Origin: Goekera deserti
Lineage (GTDB): Bacteria; Actinomycetota; Actinomycetes; Mycobacteriales; Geodermatophilaceae
Direction of reading: 5' to 3'
Assembly (NCBI RefSeq): GCF_010685995.1
Contig: NZ_JAAGWK010000038.1
Coordinates: forward strand, 1-58,159
Length of the DNA: 58,159 nt
Of this stretch, positions 14,641 through 23,660 are shown piece after piece; the first letter of the stretch is position 1; each line of letters starts with the position of its first letter. A model generated the notes under the pieces. The model saw only the letters and a list, made by a program, of their open reading frames with translations. It ran no database searches and had not been told where the DNA came from. Both the position numbers and the translations under genes were made by a program.

Positions 14641-17048
14641 CGACGAAGCTGTTCGGGGAGCCGGTGCGCCGGCGGGAGGACGGGCGGCTGATCACCGGCC
14701 GGGGGCGCTACCTGGACGACATCGGGCACGACGCGCTGGCGGTGGCGTTCGTGCGCAGCCCGCACGCGCACGCCCGGGTCACCGACATCGACGTGGACGC
14801 CGCGCTCGACGTCGAAGGCCTGGTGGCGGTCTACACCTACGAGGACCTGCTCGGCCCGATGGCCGAGCCGCTGCCGGTGCTCATCCCGCACCCGCAGCTG
14901 ACCGCGCCACGCACCGGGTACCCGCTGGTCCGGGACGTGGTGCACCACATGGGTGAGGCCGTGGTCATGGTCGTGGCCACCGACCGGTACGTCGCCGAGG
15001 ACGCCTGCGACCGGATCACGGTCAGCTACGAGCAGCTGCCCGTCGTCGTCGGGGTCGACGCGGCGCGGGAGGCACGCCACGCGGTGCACGAGGACGTCCC
15101 GGACAACGTGGCGGCCCGGCACCACCAGGAGACCGGGGACGTCGAGGCGGCGCTGGCCGCCAGCGCGCACACGCTGGCCTTCACGCAGTACATCGAGCGC
15201 AGCGCCTGCATGCCGATGGAGGGCAAGGGCGTGCACGCCGCCTGGGACCCCGCCGACAGCAGCCTGCGGGTCTACACCTCCACCCAGGCCTCGACGTCGG
15301 TGCGCGCGGCGATCGCGGCCAAGCTGCAGCTGTCCCTGGAGAAGGTCGAGGTCGTCGCGCCGGACGTCGGCGGTGGGTTCGGCGTGAAGATCGTGCACCC
15401 GTGGCCGGAGGAGCTGCTGGTGCCGATGGCCGCGATCGCGCTGCAGCGACCGGTGAAGTGGACCGAGGACCGCCGCGAGCACTTCATCTCCTCGGCGCAC
15501 GAGCGGCAGCAGCGCCAGGAGATCCGGGTCGGCTACGACGACGACGGGCGGCTGACCGCGCTCGACGTCCGGATCTGGCACGACAACGGCGCGTACACGC
15601 CCTACGGGATCATCGTGCCGATCGTGACGGCGACCCAGCTGGTCGGCCCGTACGTCGTGCCGACCTACCGGGTGCGGGTGGACAGCGTCTACACCAACAC
15701 CGTCATCGTGACCCCGTACCGCGGGGCCGGGCGGCCGCAGGGCTGCTACGCGATGGAACGCACGATGGACCGGATCGCGCAGGAACGCGGCCTGGACCGG
15801 GCCGAGGTGCGCGCCCGCAACCTCATCCAGCCCGACCAGTTCCCCTACGACCACCACCTGACGTTCCAGGACGGCCGGCCGGTCATCTACGACTCCGGCG
15901 ACTACCCGGGCCTGCTGGACAAGCTCACCGCGCTGGTCGGCTGGTCGGGCGTCGAGGAACGCCGGGCGGAGGCCACCGCCCGGGGCAAGCTGCTCGGCAT
16001 CGGCATGGCGATGTACGTCGAGGGCACCGGCCCCGGGCCCTACGAGGGCGGGCACGTGCAGGTGCTGGGCAGCGGAAAGGTGCTCGTGTCCACCGGCCTG
16101 ACCAGCCAGGGCCAGGGCCACGAGACGGCGTTCGCGCAGATTGTGGCGCACGAGCTCGGCGTCCCGATCGAGGACGTCGAGGTGACCACCGGCGACACCC
16201 GGCGCTTCGGCTATGCCGTGGGCACGTTCGCCTCCCGGGCCGCGGTGATGAGCGGCAACGCCATCGCGCTGGCCGCGCGCGGGGTGAAGGAGAAGGCGCT
16301 GCGGATCGCCGGCGAGGCGCTGGAGGTCGACCCGAGCGACCTGGAGATCGACGAGGGCCTGGTGCAGGTCAAGGGCACACCCGGGATCAGCATCCCGCTG
16401 CGCACGGTCGCGGTGCTCTCCAACCCGCTGCGCTACGCCTTCGACGAGGCGGCGAAGCAGGCCACCCAGTTCGCCGGGCCAGGCGACGACTCGAAGCCAC
16501 CGGTGGCGGCCGGCGACGCCCCGGGCCTGGAGCACGTCGACTACTACTCCCCCGTGCGGTCGACGTTCGCCAGCGGTGCGCACGCCGCGGTGGTGGAGAT
16601 CGACACGCTGACCTGGGAGATCGACGTGGTGCAGTACGCGGTGGTGCACGACTGCGGCACCATCGTGAACCCGATGATCGTCGAGGGCCAGGTGCACGGC
16701 GGCGTCGCCCAGGGCGTGGGCGGGGCGCTGTACGAGCGGATGGCCTACGACGCCGACGGGCAGCTGCAGAACGCCTCCTTCATGGACTTCCTCATGCCCT
16801 ACGCCTCCGAGGTGCCCGACATCGACATCGACCACCAGCAGACGCCCAGCCCGCTGAACCCCCTGGGGCTCAAGGGCGCCGGTGAGGCCGGCGTCATCCC
16901 CGGGACCGCGGCGATCGCCTCGGCCATCGAGGACGCCACCGGACGGCGGATCGCGGCGATGCCCATCTCCCCCACCGAGCTGTACGACCTGGTGCGCGAC
17001 GACGCCGCCGGGCGCGTCGCCCCCCGACGGACCGGAGCCATGGCGTGA
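14637..17048 (+). CDS. Molybdenum hydroxylase large subunit (CoxL/XdhA-like, form II type)
   Basis: The 803-residue molybdopterin-cytosine-dinucleotide subunit has the family landmarks: EPVRRREDGRLITGRGRYLDD at the N-terminus (shown in part), GGGFGVK (Mo-co binding), TPYRGAGRPQGCYAMER, QGQGHET and the catalytic-Glu loop GLKGAGEAGVIPG. True aerobic CO dehydrogenases carry AYxCSFR at the active-site loop. Here the loop is PYRGAGR, so this is a form II relative hydroxylating a heterocycle or aldehyde rather than CO. With an NCS2 permease in the operon, a purine or pyrimidine is the likely substrate (inference). The GTG at 14637 overlaps the stop of a 29-codon mini-ORF. The stop overlaps the next start (GTGA). 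Confidence 0.92.
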   Translation: MTTKLFGEPVRRREDGRLITGRGRYLDDIGHDALAVAFVRSPHAHARVTDIDVDAALDVEGLVAVYTYEDLLGPMAEPLPVLIPHPQLTAPRTGYPLVRDVVHHMGEAVVMVVATDRYVAEDACDRITVSYEQLPVVVGVDAAREARHAVHEDVPDNVAARHHQETGDVEAALAASAHTLAFTQYIERSACMPMEGKGVHAAWDPADSSLRVYTSTQASTSVRAAIAAKLQLSLEKVEVVAPDVGGGFGVKIVHPWPEELLVPMAAIALQRPVKWTEDRREHFISSAHERQQRQEIRVGYDDDGRLTALDVRIWHDNGAYTPYGIIVPIVTATQLVGPYVVPTYRVRVDSVYTNTVIVTPYRGAGRPQGCYAMERTMDRIAQERGLDRAEVRARNLIQPDQFPYDHHLTFQDGRPVIYDSGDYPGLLDKLTALVGWSGVEERRAEATARGKLLGIGMAMYVEGTGPGPYEGGHVQVLGSGKVLVSTGLTSQGQGHETAFAQIVAHELGVPIEDVEVTTGDTRRFGYAVGTFASRAAVMSGNAIALAARGVKEKALRIAGEALEVDPSDLEIDEGLVQVKGTPGISIPLRTVAVLSNPLRYAFDEAAKQATQFAGPGDDSKPPVAAGDAPGLEHVDYYSPVRSTFASGAHAAVVEIDTLTWEIDVVQYAVVHDCGTIVNPMIVEGQVHGGVAQGVGGALYERMAYDADGQLQNASFMDFLMPYASEVPDIDIDHQQTPSPLNPLGLKGAGEAGVIPGTAAIASAIEDATGRRIAAMPISPTELYDLVRDDAAGRVAPRRTGAMA

Positions 17049-17683
17049 GACTGGACGGGACCGCGATGCTGCAGGGCACCCCGGAGCAGGTGTGGGCGGT
17101 GATCACCGACCCGGCCGTGCTGGCGCGGACCATCCCCGGCTGCCAGTCGCTGGAACGCACCGGCGAGGACAGCTACGCGATGGTCGTCTCCGTCGGCGTC
17201 GGGGCCGTCCGCGGGACGTACGCCGGGCAGGTCTCGCTGGCCGACAAGCAGCACCCCCGTTCCTACGTCATGCACGCCTCCGGCGCCGGTGGCCCGGGTT
17301 CGGTGCGGGCCACGGTGCCGATCTCGCTGGAGGCCGTCGACGGTGGCACCCGGCTGACCTACGGCGCGGACGCCGTCGTCGCCGGTGCGGTGGCCGGCGT
17401 CGGCCAGCGGATGATCGCCGGTGTCGCCAAGCGGCTGGCCGGCCAGTTCTTCGGCGCCATCGACGCCGAGCTGACCGGCACCGCGCCGGCAGCGGCCGCC
17501 GACGTCCCACCGACGGTGGCAGCCGGGCACGACACCGCGGTGGCCGGCAGCCTGGTCCCGGCGTCCGGACCGGCCCGGGGCCCGTCGTCCCCCGGCGTGG
17601 CGCCGACCCTGCTCGCTGCCGCCGGCGGCAGCCTGCTCACCCTGCTGGCGGTCTGGGTCGGCTGGGTGCTCGGCCGCCGGTAG
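17045..17683 (+). CDS. CoxG-like SRPBCC protein with C-terminal membrane anchor
   Basis: The 212-residue protein starts MRLDGTAMLQGTPEQVWAVI, the start of a CoxG/SRPBCC domain that fills residues 1-~145. A Pro/Ala-rich linker follows, then one hydrophobic helix (about residues 190-208) ending in GRR. CoxG proteins accompany molybdenum hydroxylases of the CoxMSL type and in carboxydotrophs recruit the enzyme to the membrane. A similar tethering or maturation role is likely here. The GTG start overlaps the large-subunit stop by 4 nt, making it the last coupled gene of the operon. Confidence 0.88.
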   Translation: MRLDGTAMLQGTPEQVWAVITDPAVLARTIPGCQSLERTGEDSYAMVVSVGVGAVRGTYAGQVSLADKQHPRSYVMHASGAGGPGSVRATVPISLEAVDGGTRLTYGADAVVAGAVAGVGQRMIAGVAKRLAGQFFGAIDAELTGTAPAAAADVPPTVAAGHDTAVAGSLVPASGPARGPSSPGVAPTLLAAAGGSLLTLLAVWVGWVLGRR

Positions 17684-17808
17684 GCGCGCGGGCATCCGGC
17701 GCGCGCGACACCGGGATCCACGGCGGTGATCACCGGATCAGCGATCGACCTGTTCCGGGCGCACCCAGGGCCTGGCACGGTGACCGGACACCACCCCGGG
17801 AGGACGGC

Positions 17809-18234
17809 ATGACCAGCCCCGACGCAGCACCGCACCCGACGGCGAGCCTGCCGCCGCAGGAGGACCACGTGGACGGCCCGTCGTCCACCGCGCTCGCCGG
17901 CGCCGTCCTGGAGTACCGGTACACCCGGGGCACGCGGTACCGGCTGAGCTTCGACCACGACGGCCACGTCACCTTCGCCGAGCTGGACGCCGCACCCGGT
18001 GGGCTGCCCGCCCCGGTGCTCGACTACCGCGCGCGGGAGCTCCGGCCAGGACTGGTGCTCGTGCACTGGATCGTCAAGCCGGCCGCCATCCACGTGACGC
18101 TGGCCGTGGACCTGACCGCGGGCACGGTGTACGCGGCGGCGATGATGCCGCCCAACCGGTGGGAGTTCTGGGACAGCGGCGTCATCGACTCGGTCACCCG
18201 GGTGGCCGCCGACGGCACCCCGCTCCCCGGCTGA
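17809..18234 (+). CDS. MoaF/phenolic-acid-decarboxylase-like small protein
   Basis: A 141-residue protein with a beta-rich pattern (LAGAVLEYRY..., YRLSFDHDGHVTF, GLVLVHWIV, VTLAVDLTAGTVYAA) that resembles MoaF-type and phenolic-acid-decarboxylase-type calycins. The match is by pattern only. The ATG at 17809 has a good GGGAGGA ribosome-binding site, and a 125-bp gap separates it from the CoxG-like gene, so it may have its own promoter. MoaF proteins have been linked to molybdenum enzymes, which would fit the neighbouring operon; the biochemical role is not established. A perfect hairpin terminator follows. Confidence 0.55.
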   Translation: MTSPDAAPHPTASLPPQEDHVDGPSSTALAGAVLEYRYTRGTRYRLSFDHDGHVTFAELDAAPGGLPAPVLDYRARELRPGLVLVHWIVKPAAIHVTLAVDLTAGTVYAAAMMPPNRWEFWDSGVIDSVTRVAADGTPLPG

Positions 18235-18257
18235 GCACCGGCGGTCGTGGCACCCGG

Positions 18258-18292
18258 CAGCGGCGCCGGACCACGGTGGCCCGGCGCCGCTG
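18258..18292. terminator. Bidirectional hairpin terminator
   Basis: A perfect 12-bp stem (CAGCGGCGCCGG pairing with 18281-18292) encloses an 11-nt loop that can itself pair (CCAC/GTGG). It lies between the convergent MoaF-like and GH43 genes. Confidence 0.75.
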
Positions 18293-18303
18293 CGGCAGGT
18301 GGC

Positions 18304-19308
18304 TCAGCGCGAGGCGCCGGCCGTGGGCCACCCGTCGCTGCTCCAGCTGAGGTCGCGGATCTGCATGCGCCAGTCGCCACCCAGGTTCGTGTCGTAGTAG
18401 TGGTGCGCCAGCCGGTACGTGGTGCCGTCGAGGGTCACGTCACCCCCGCCCGGCCCGCGGACGTTGCCCGAGCTCGACAGCAGCTGGGTACCGCCGCCGC
18501 TCATCATGGCCACGCCGTTGCGGTCCACGTAGGGGCCGGTGATGCTGGTCGACCGGCCGACCATGGTGCGGTAGGTGCTGTCCGAGCCGGCGCAGCAGCG
18601 GTCGAAGGACACGAAGAGGTAGTAGAACCCGTTGCGCCAGGCGATCGACCCCGCCTCGATCGCGCCGCCGCCCCGGGAGGCCAGGGAGTACGTGCGGGTG
18701 TCCGCGCCGGACAGCTTGCCGGTGGCGGTGTCCACCCGGCGCATCTTGATGCCGTCCCAGAAGGACCCGAACACCATCCACTCCGCGGTGCGGGCGCCGT
18801 TGGAGATCGTGTAGGCGATCTCCGGGTCGATGGCGTTGTAGTTGTTCCCCGAGCCGGAGCGCAGCACCTCACCGCGGTCGGTCCAGGGACCCTCGATGTT
18901 CGTGGCGGTGGCCAGGCCGATGACCGAGCTGTTCGTGCCGAACTTCGAGCCGGAGTAGTAGAGGTGCCACACCCCGTTGACCAGGTTGACGTCCGGCGCC
19001 CAGAGGTTCGGCGGGGTGGCCCCCAGGTAGCTGGTGATCCAGCCCGGGACGGTGGGGAACACCGAGCCGATCAGCGACCAGCTGCCCGTGAGGCCGCCGC
19101 AGGAACGCCGGATCTGCACGTTGCCGTTGCGGTAGCCGTACTCGTCGCCGGTGGAGAAGGCGTACCAGCAGCTGCCGGACTGGACGATCGTGGGGTCGTG
19201 GGCGCGGAAGTCGCCGGTCAGGGCGTGGGCCGGGGAGGCGCCGGTCAGCACGAGACCCAGGCTGAGGGCGACGGCTGACCAGATGCGGATGAGTCTGCGA
19301 CGGGTCAC
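18304..19308 (-). CDS. Secreted GH43-family arabinanase-like glycoside hydrolase
   Basis: The 334-residue protein has a signal peptide (MTRRRLIRIWSAVALSLGLV, cleavage probably after AHA near residue 29) and a five-bladed propeller-type GH43 domain. The three acidic residues are recognisable: D38 in FRAHDPT (base), D161 in NAIDPEIAY (pKa modulator) and E219 in AIEAGSIAW (acid). The WAPDV and HDP motifs fit endo- or exo-alpha-1,5-L-arabinanases that degrade plant arabinan outside the cell. The GTG at 19308 has a GGAG site 7 nt upstream. The 250 bp upstream (19309-19558) holds no gene but is locally AT-richer near 19490-19530, where its promoter and any sugar-responsive operator should lie. Confidence 0.9.
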   Translation of the reverse strand: MTRRRLIRIWSAVALSLGLVLTGASPAHALTGDFRAHDPTIVQSGSCWYAFSTGDEYGYRNGNVQIRRSCGGLTGSWSLIGSVFPTVPGWITSYLGATPPNLWAPDVNLVNGVWHLYYSGSKFGTNSSVIGLATATNIEGPWTDRGEVLRSGSGNNYNAIDPEIAYTISNGARTAEWMVFGSFWDGIKMRRVDTATGKLSGADTRTYSLASRGGGAIEAGSIAWRNGFYYLFVSFDRCCAGSDSTYRTMVGRSTSITGPYVDRNGVAMMSGGGTQLLSSSGNVRGPGGGDVTLDGTTYRLAHHYYDTNLGGDWRMQIRDLSWSSDGWPTAGASR

Positions 19309-19558
19309 GGGCTGCTCCAGGGCGTGGTCGGGACAGCCGGCACCGACCGGGGGCCGGGCGCCACAGGGGCGTCCGGCACCGCGGGTGAGGACGGCTCACG
19401 GGAGAGGGAGGATCGGGGCGGTGCGCCAGCCGTCTGCAGAGCCGGACGACGCCATGCCACGTGGGTGACAGGAGTCACACAACACCAGCACAGCCAGTAG
19501 ATCAAGCCTTCACAGCGAGTTCTTTACAACGCTGTACCCGGACGAGCGCTGCCACGCC

Positions 19559-21142
19559 TCAGCCGTCGACGGTCACCTCGACGACCGGGTACCCGGAGGC
19601 GCCGTCCGGGGCCACCTGGGTGCGCCGGTCGGTCTGCACCTCACCGGTGCCGTCGGTGGCCCGCACGGTGATCCGGTGCTCCCCGGGTGTCGCGTCCCAG
19701 GCCAGCGACCACTGCCGCCAGCAGTCGTCGCCGATCGACGGCGCGAGCCGGGCGTCGGTCCACGGCCCGTCGTCGACCTGCACCTGCACCCGCTGCACGC
19801 CGCGGGTGGGCGCCCAGGCCACGCCGGCCACGGCCTGCCGACCGGCGGGCACCGAGCTGCCGGCCCGCGGCACGTCGATACGGCTCTGCGTCTTGACCGG
19901 GCCCTCCCGCGACCAGCCGCGCGGGACCCAGTAGCCCTGCACGCCCCAGGTGGTCAGCTCGATCTCGGTGAGCCACTTGGTGGCCGACACGTAGCCGTAG
20001 AGCCCGGGTACGACCAGCCGGGCCGGGAAGCCGTGGTCGATCGGCAGCGGCTGCCCGTTCATGCCCACCGCCACCAGCGCGTTCTCGACGTCCAGGGCCA
20101 CCTGGACGGGGAACCCGGCGGTGAAGCCGTCCACCGAGCGTCCGAGCACCTGCTCCGCCCCGGCCTGCACGCCGGCCCGGTCCAGCAGGGTGCGCAGCCG
20201 CACGCCCTGCCAGCGGGCGGTGCCCACCAGGTCGCCCCCGACCTCGTTGGACACGCAGGACAGGGTCACGTCCGCCTCGACCTGCGGCATCGCCATGAGG
20301 TCGGCGTAGCTCAGCGAGAACGGCCGGTCGACCATGCCGGTCACCCGCAGGCTCCAGTCGGCGGTGTCGACTCCTGGCACCCGCAGCGCGGTGTCGATCC
20401 GGTAGAAGGAGTCGTTGGGCGTGTACAGCGGGGACAGGCCCGGCACGTCCAGTCCGGTACCGGGCGCGGCGGCCGGCTGCGCGGGCCGCGGCAGCCGGAT
20501 CGCCTCGCGCAGCTGCTCGACCCGGTCCCGGCCGGACAGCAGCCAGCCACCCACGCCGGCAAGCACGGCCAGCGCCGCGGTACCACCGGCAGCCACCAGG
20601 AAGCTGCGCCGGGCCAGCTCCTGTCCCGCGGTCGACGCCGGCACGGCCAGCAGCGCGGCCCGGCCCAGCAGCGCCCGCAGGACGGCCACCCCGACGACCA
20701 CGGCGAGCACCGCGACCGCCAGCGTCCACGGCGCCGACCGGCGCGGGTCGCCCAGCGCCGCCCAGGCAGCCAGCGCACCGGCGACGGCGAACCCGGCGGC
20801 GCCGAGCGCCGGCCGGCGCTGGGCGAGCACCCCGAGCCCCGCGCCCAGCGCCAGGGCGACCAGCAGGACGCCGGCCAGCAGCACCTGCTTGTCGTGCGTG
20901 CCGAACAGGGAGATCGCCGCGCGCTCCAGCCACAGGGGGACGTGGTCGACCACCGTGTCCCCGACCGCGGTCACCAGCGACGGCGCCCGGTCCACCAGGC
21001 CGCCCACCAGCTCGGCCGCACCCAGCCCGGCCGCGCTGGCCACCACCCCGGCGAGCGGGGCCGGCCAGCGGCGCCCACCACCGGACCGGACGTCGTCGGG
21101 CAGCTGGAGGTCGGCGGTCGAGGCGGGCACGACCCCGAGCAT
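19559..21142 (-). CDS. Membrane-anchored molybdopterin oxidoreductase (sulfite oxidase family)
   Basis: A 527-residue protein. About four hydrophobic segments lie in residues 25-165 and another at ~180-203. A sulfite-oxidase-type Mo-cofactor domain follows from ~230. The molybdenum-ligating cysteine is C296 in TLSCVSNEVGG, followed by the family-typical LVGTARWQGV. YGYVSATKWL and the C-terminal immunoglobulin-like dimerisation domain (residues ~420-525) complete the architecture. Such proteins act outside the membrane on sulfite or other oxidised small molecules; the true substrate is unknown. The ATG at 21142 has a GAGGGGGG site. It is transcribed away from the GGDEF-EAL gene. Confidence 0.9.
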   Translation of the reverse strand: MLGVVPASTADLQLPDDVRSGGGRRWPAPLAGVVASAAGLGAAELVGGLVDRAPSLVTAVGDTVVDHVPLWLERAAISLFGTHDKQVLLAGVLLVALALGAGLGVLAQRRPALGAAGFAVAGALAAWAALGDPRRSAPWTLAVAVLAVVVGVAVLRALLGRAALLAVPASTAGQELARRSFLVAAGGTAALAVLAGVGGWLLSGRDRVEQLREAIRLPRPAQPAAAPGTGLDVPGLSPLYTPNDSFYRIDTALRVPGVDTADWSLRVTGMVDRPFSLSYADLMAMPQVEADVTLSCVSNEVGGDLVGTARWQGVRLRTLLDRAGVQAGAEQVLGRSVDGFTAGFPVQVALDVENALVAVGMNGQPLPIDHGFPARLVVPGLYGYVSATKWLTEIELTTWGVQGYWVPRGWSREGPVKTQSRIDVPRAGSSVPAGRQAVAGVAWAPTRGVQRVQVQVDDGPWTDARLAPSIGDDCWRQWSLAWDATPGEHRITVRATDGTGEVQTDRRTQVAPDGASGYPVVEVTVDG

Positions 21143-21318
21143 CCCCCCTCACGCCACCCGGGGGCGCCGGGCGGCCGACAGGGAGACCCAGGTCGTGCCC
21201 GGAACTCCCCTCCGAGGGAGGAGTCCTGACCCGAGGACTGCAGGACCGGCGCCCACCTGTCGATGAGAGGGGGACCGCCGCGACCACGGCACCACGAGGA
21301 CGAGCACAGGGACGGCAC

Positions 21319-23556
21319 ATGGCATCGAGCAGCACGGGGGCTGATGCCCCCGTCAGGACAGCAGCCGGCCGGGCAGCGCTCACCGTGCTCGGCACGCTGC
21401 TGGTCATCGGCGTCGAGTTCCTGCTGCTCTACGGGGTCTACCACCGGGCCGCGCCGGTGGAGACGCAGCGCGTCGTCGTCGCCCGGCTCGCCGGCGACCT
21501 GACCGGCACCGCCGGCGGCCCGCCCGTGACCGACCTGGTCACCCGCGCGGCCGACGACCTGTCCGACGCCGGCCTGGACGGCGACGACGTCGACCGCCTG
21601 CGCGCCGCGGCCGCCGGGACGCCCGCGGAGGCGCGGGCGGCGGCCGACGCCCTGGGCGAGCGGCTCGCCGAGCACAGCCGGTCGCTGGACGTGCAGGCCG
21701 CCGCCGTCTACGCCGCGATGCTCGTCGTCGCGTCGGTGGGCTGGATGCTGTGGTTCCGCCGGCTCGTGGCCCGGCACCGGGCCCTGCAGGCCGAGGTCAC
21801 CGAGCAGCAGGCCCGCGCCGCCAGCGAGGGCCGGCTGGCGAGCCTGGTGCGCACCAGCTCCGACGCCATCGTCGTGCTGACCGCCGAGGGCATCGTGCAG
21901 TACGCCAGCGACTCGGCCGAGGCCGTCTTCGGCGTGCCGGCCGCGGTGCTGCAGGACAGCGTGCTGCTCGACCACGTGCTCCCCGCGCACCGGTCCGCGA
22001 TCATCGCCCAGCTCGCCAGTCCGCGGGAGGGCGAGACCGCCCTGCAGCTGGAGTTCCCCCAGCCGGACGGTCGCGTGCGCCACGTCGAGGGCGTGCTGTC
22101 CAACCTGCTGGCCGACCCCGGCGTCCAGGGGCTGGTGATCACCGCACGCGACGTCAGCGCGCGCGTCGCCCTCGAGGAGCAGCTCACCCACCAGGCTCTG
22201 CACGACCCGCTGACCGGGCTGTCCAACCGCCGGCTGTTCCTCGACCGCCTCGCCCACAGCCTGCGGCGGCGCGGTTCGCACACCAACGGGCTCACCGTGC
22301 TGTTCTGCGACCTGGACGACTTCGCCTTCGTCAACGACCGGTTCGGCCAGGACACCGGCGACCTGCTGCTGGCCGAGGTGGGCCGGCGGCTGGTGGCGGT
22401 GGCCCGGGAGGGCGACACCGTGGCCCGGCTGGGCGGTGACGAGTTCGCGCTGCTGCTCGAGGACATCGCCGAGCCGGAGGCGCAGGCCATCGCCGCGCGC
22501 GTGCACGCCCGGCTCACCGGCCCGGTGCACGTCGGCGACCGCACGATCGACCTGGCGCTGAGCATCGGCATCGCGCACGCCCCGGACACCGGGATCACCG
22601 CCCAGGACCTGGTGCGCAACGCCGACGTCGCGGTGCACGTGGCCAAGGACGGCGGCAAGCACGGCACCGCCACCTACGAGCCGGCCCTGCACTCGGTGGC
22701 CCTGGAGCGGCTGCAGCTGCGGGCCGACCTGCAGCGCGCCCTCGACGTCGGACAGCTGGAGCTGTACTTCCAGCCGACCGTCGACCTGGCCGCGTCGCGG
22801 ATCGCCAGCTTCGAGGCGCTGGTGCGCTGGCACCACCCGGTGCGCGGCATGGTGCCGCCGGTGGAGTTCATCCCGCTGGCCGAGCAGTACGAGCTGATCG
22901 TGCCGCTGGGCACCTGGGTGCTCCAGGAGGCCTGCCGGGCGGGTGCGGCGCTGCAGCGTCCGGGCGAGCGCCCGGTGTCGATGGCGGTCAACGTGTCGGT
23001 GCAGCAGCTGACCCGGCCTGACTTCGCCGACCTGGTCGCCGGAGCCGTGGCCGCGGCCGGGTTCGACACCCGGTCGCTGGTCCTGGAGATCACCGAGACC
23101 GCGATGCTGGCCGACGCGGCGGTCGTGGCCCCGGTGCTGGCGGCGCTTCGGGACACCGGGGTGCGCATCGCCATCGACGACTTCGGCACCGGCTACAGCT
23201 CGCTGTCCTACCTGCGTGACCTGCCGGTGGACGTGCTCAAGGTCGACAAGTCCTTCGTCGACCACGTCGTCGGCGACGAGCAGGGGGCCTCGCTGGCCGA
23301 GGCGATCATCGCGATGAGCCGGTCGCTGCGCCTGTCCACCGTGGCCGAGGGCGTCGAGCACGCCGGTCAGGCGGCCTGGCTCACCGCCGCCGGCTGCGAC
23401 TACGGCCAGGGGTACCTGTGGTCCCGGCCGGTGCCGCTGGCACGGGCGCACGCCCTGCTGGCCGACCCGGCCGCGGCCACCGCGCCGACCGGCACCTCCC
23501 CGACGGGCCCCCGGCCGACCGCCGCCCTGGTACCTGCGACGTACCCCGGGCCATGA
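21319..23556 (+). CDS. PAS-GGDEF-EAL cyclic-di-GMP signalling protein
   Basis: A 745-residue protein with two transmembrane helices (about 22-44 and 128-146) enclosing an ~80-residue extracytoplasmic loop, a PAS domain (170-285), a GGDEF domain (290-455) and an EAL domain (465-715). The cyclase motif GGDEF (372-376) is intact, as are the phosphodiesterase motifs EAL (499-501) and DDFGTGYSSL, so both activities are possible. The periplasmic loop could sense an external signal and set c-di-GMP levels. The ATG at 21319 has only a weak GGGACGG site. The stop codon lies inside one copy of a 40-bp dispersed palindromic repeat. Confidence 0.93.
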   Translation: MASSSTGADAPVRTAAGRAALTVLGTLLVIGVEFLLLYGVYHRAAPVETQRVVVARLAGDLTGTAGGPPVTDLVTRAADDLSDAGLDGDDVDRLRAAAAGTPAEARAAADALGERLAEHSRSLDVQAAAVYAAMLVVASVGWMLWFRRLVARHRALQAEVTEQQARAASEGRLASLVRTSSDAIVVLTAEGIVQYASDSAEAVFGVPAAVLQDSVLLDHVLPAHRSAIIAQLASPREGETALQLEFPQPDGRVRHVEGVLSNLLADPGVQGLVITARDVSARVALEEQLTHQALHDPLTGLSNRRLFLDRLAHSLRRRGSHTNGLTVLFCDLDDFAFVNDRFGQDTGDLLLAEVGRRLVAVAREGDTVARLGGDEFALLLEDIAEPEAQAIAARVHARLTGPVHVGDRTIDLALSIGIAHAPDTGITAQDLVRNADVAVHVAKDGGKHGTATYEPALHSVALERLQLRADLQRALDVGQLELYFQPTVDLAASRIASFEALVRWHHPVRGMVPPVEFIPLAEQYELIVPLGTWVLQEACRAGAALQRPGERPVSMAVNVSVQQLTRPDFADLVAGAVAAAGFDTRSLVLEITETAMLADAAVVAPVLAALRDTGVRIAIDDFGTGYSSLSYLRDLPVDVLKVDKSFVDHVVGDEQGASLAEAIIAMSRSLRLSTVAEGVEHAGQAAWLTAAGCDYGQGYLWSRPVPLARAHALLADPAAATAPTGTSPTGPRPTAALVPATYPGP

Positions 23557-23590
23557 TGGCCATCTTGGCGGGCGGTTCGTGTCAGTTCTG
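23551..23590 (+). repeat. Dispersed palindromic repeat, copy 1
   Basis: Forty bases here match 44269-44308 at 37 of 40 positions by eye. The core is the palindrome GATGGCCATC followed by TTGGCGGGC and GTTCGTGTC. This copy begins at the stop codon of the GGDEF-EAL gene and lies in the gap between convergent genes. Confidence 0.8.
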
Positions 23591-23660
23591 TCCGGTCGGG
23601 TGTGCAGGTGGCGGGCGCCGTCGACGTCCCCGGTCGTGCCGCTGCGGCTGAGCCCGTGGG

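Noticed and set aside
14637-17048. True aerobic carbon monoxide dehydrogenase
   Set aside because: The active-site loop is PYRGAGR, not AYxCSFR, and the operon contains a nucleobase permease.
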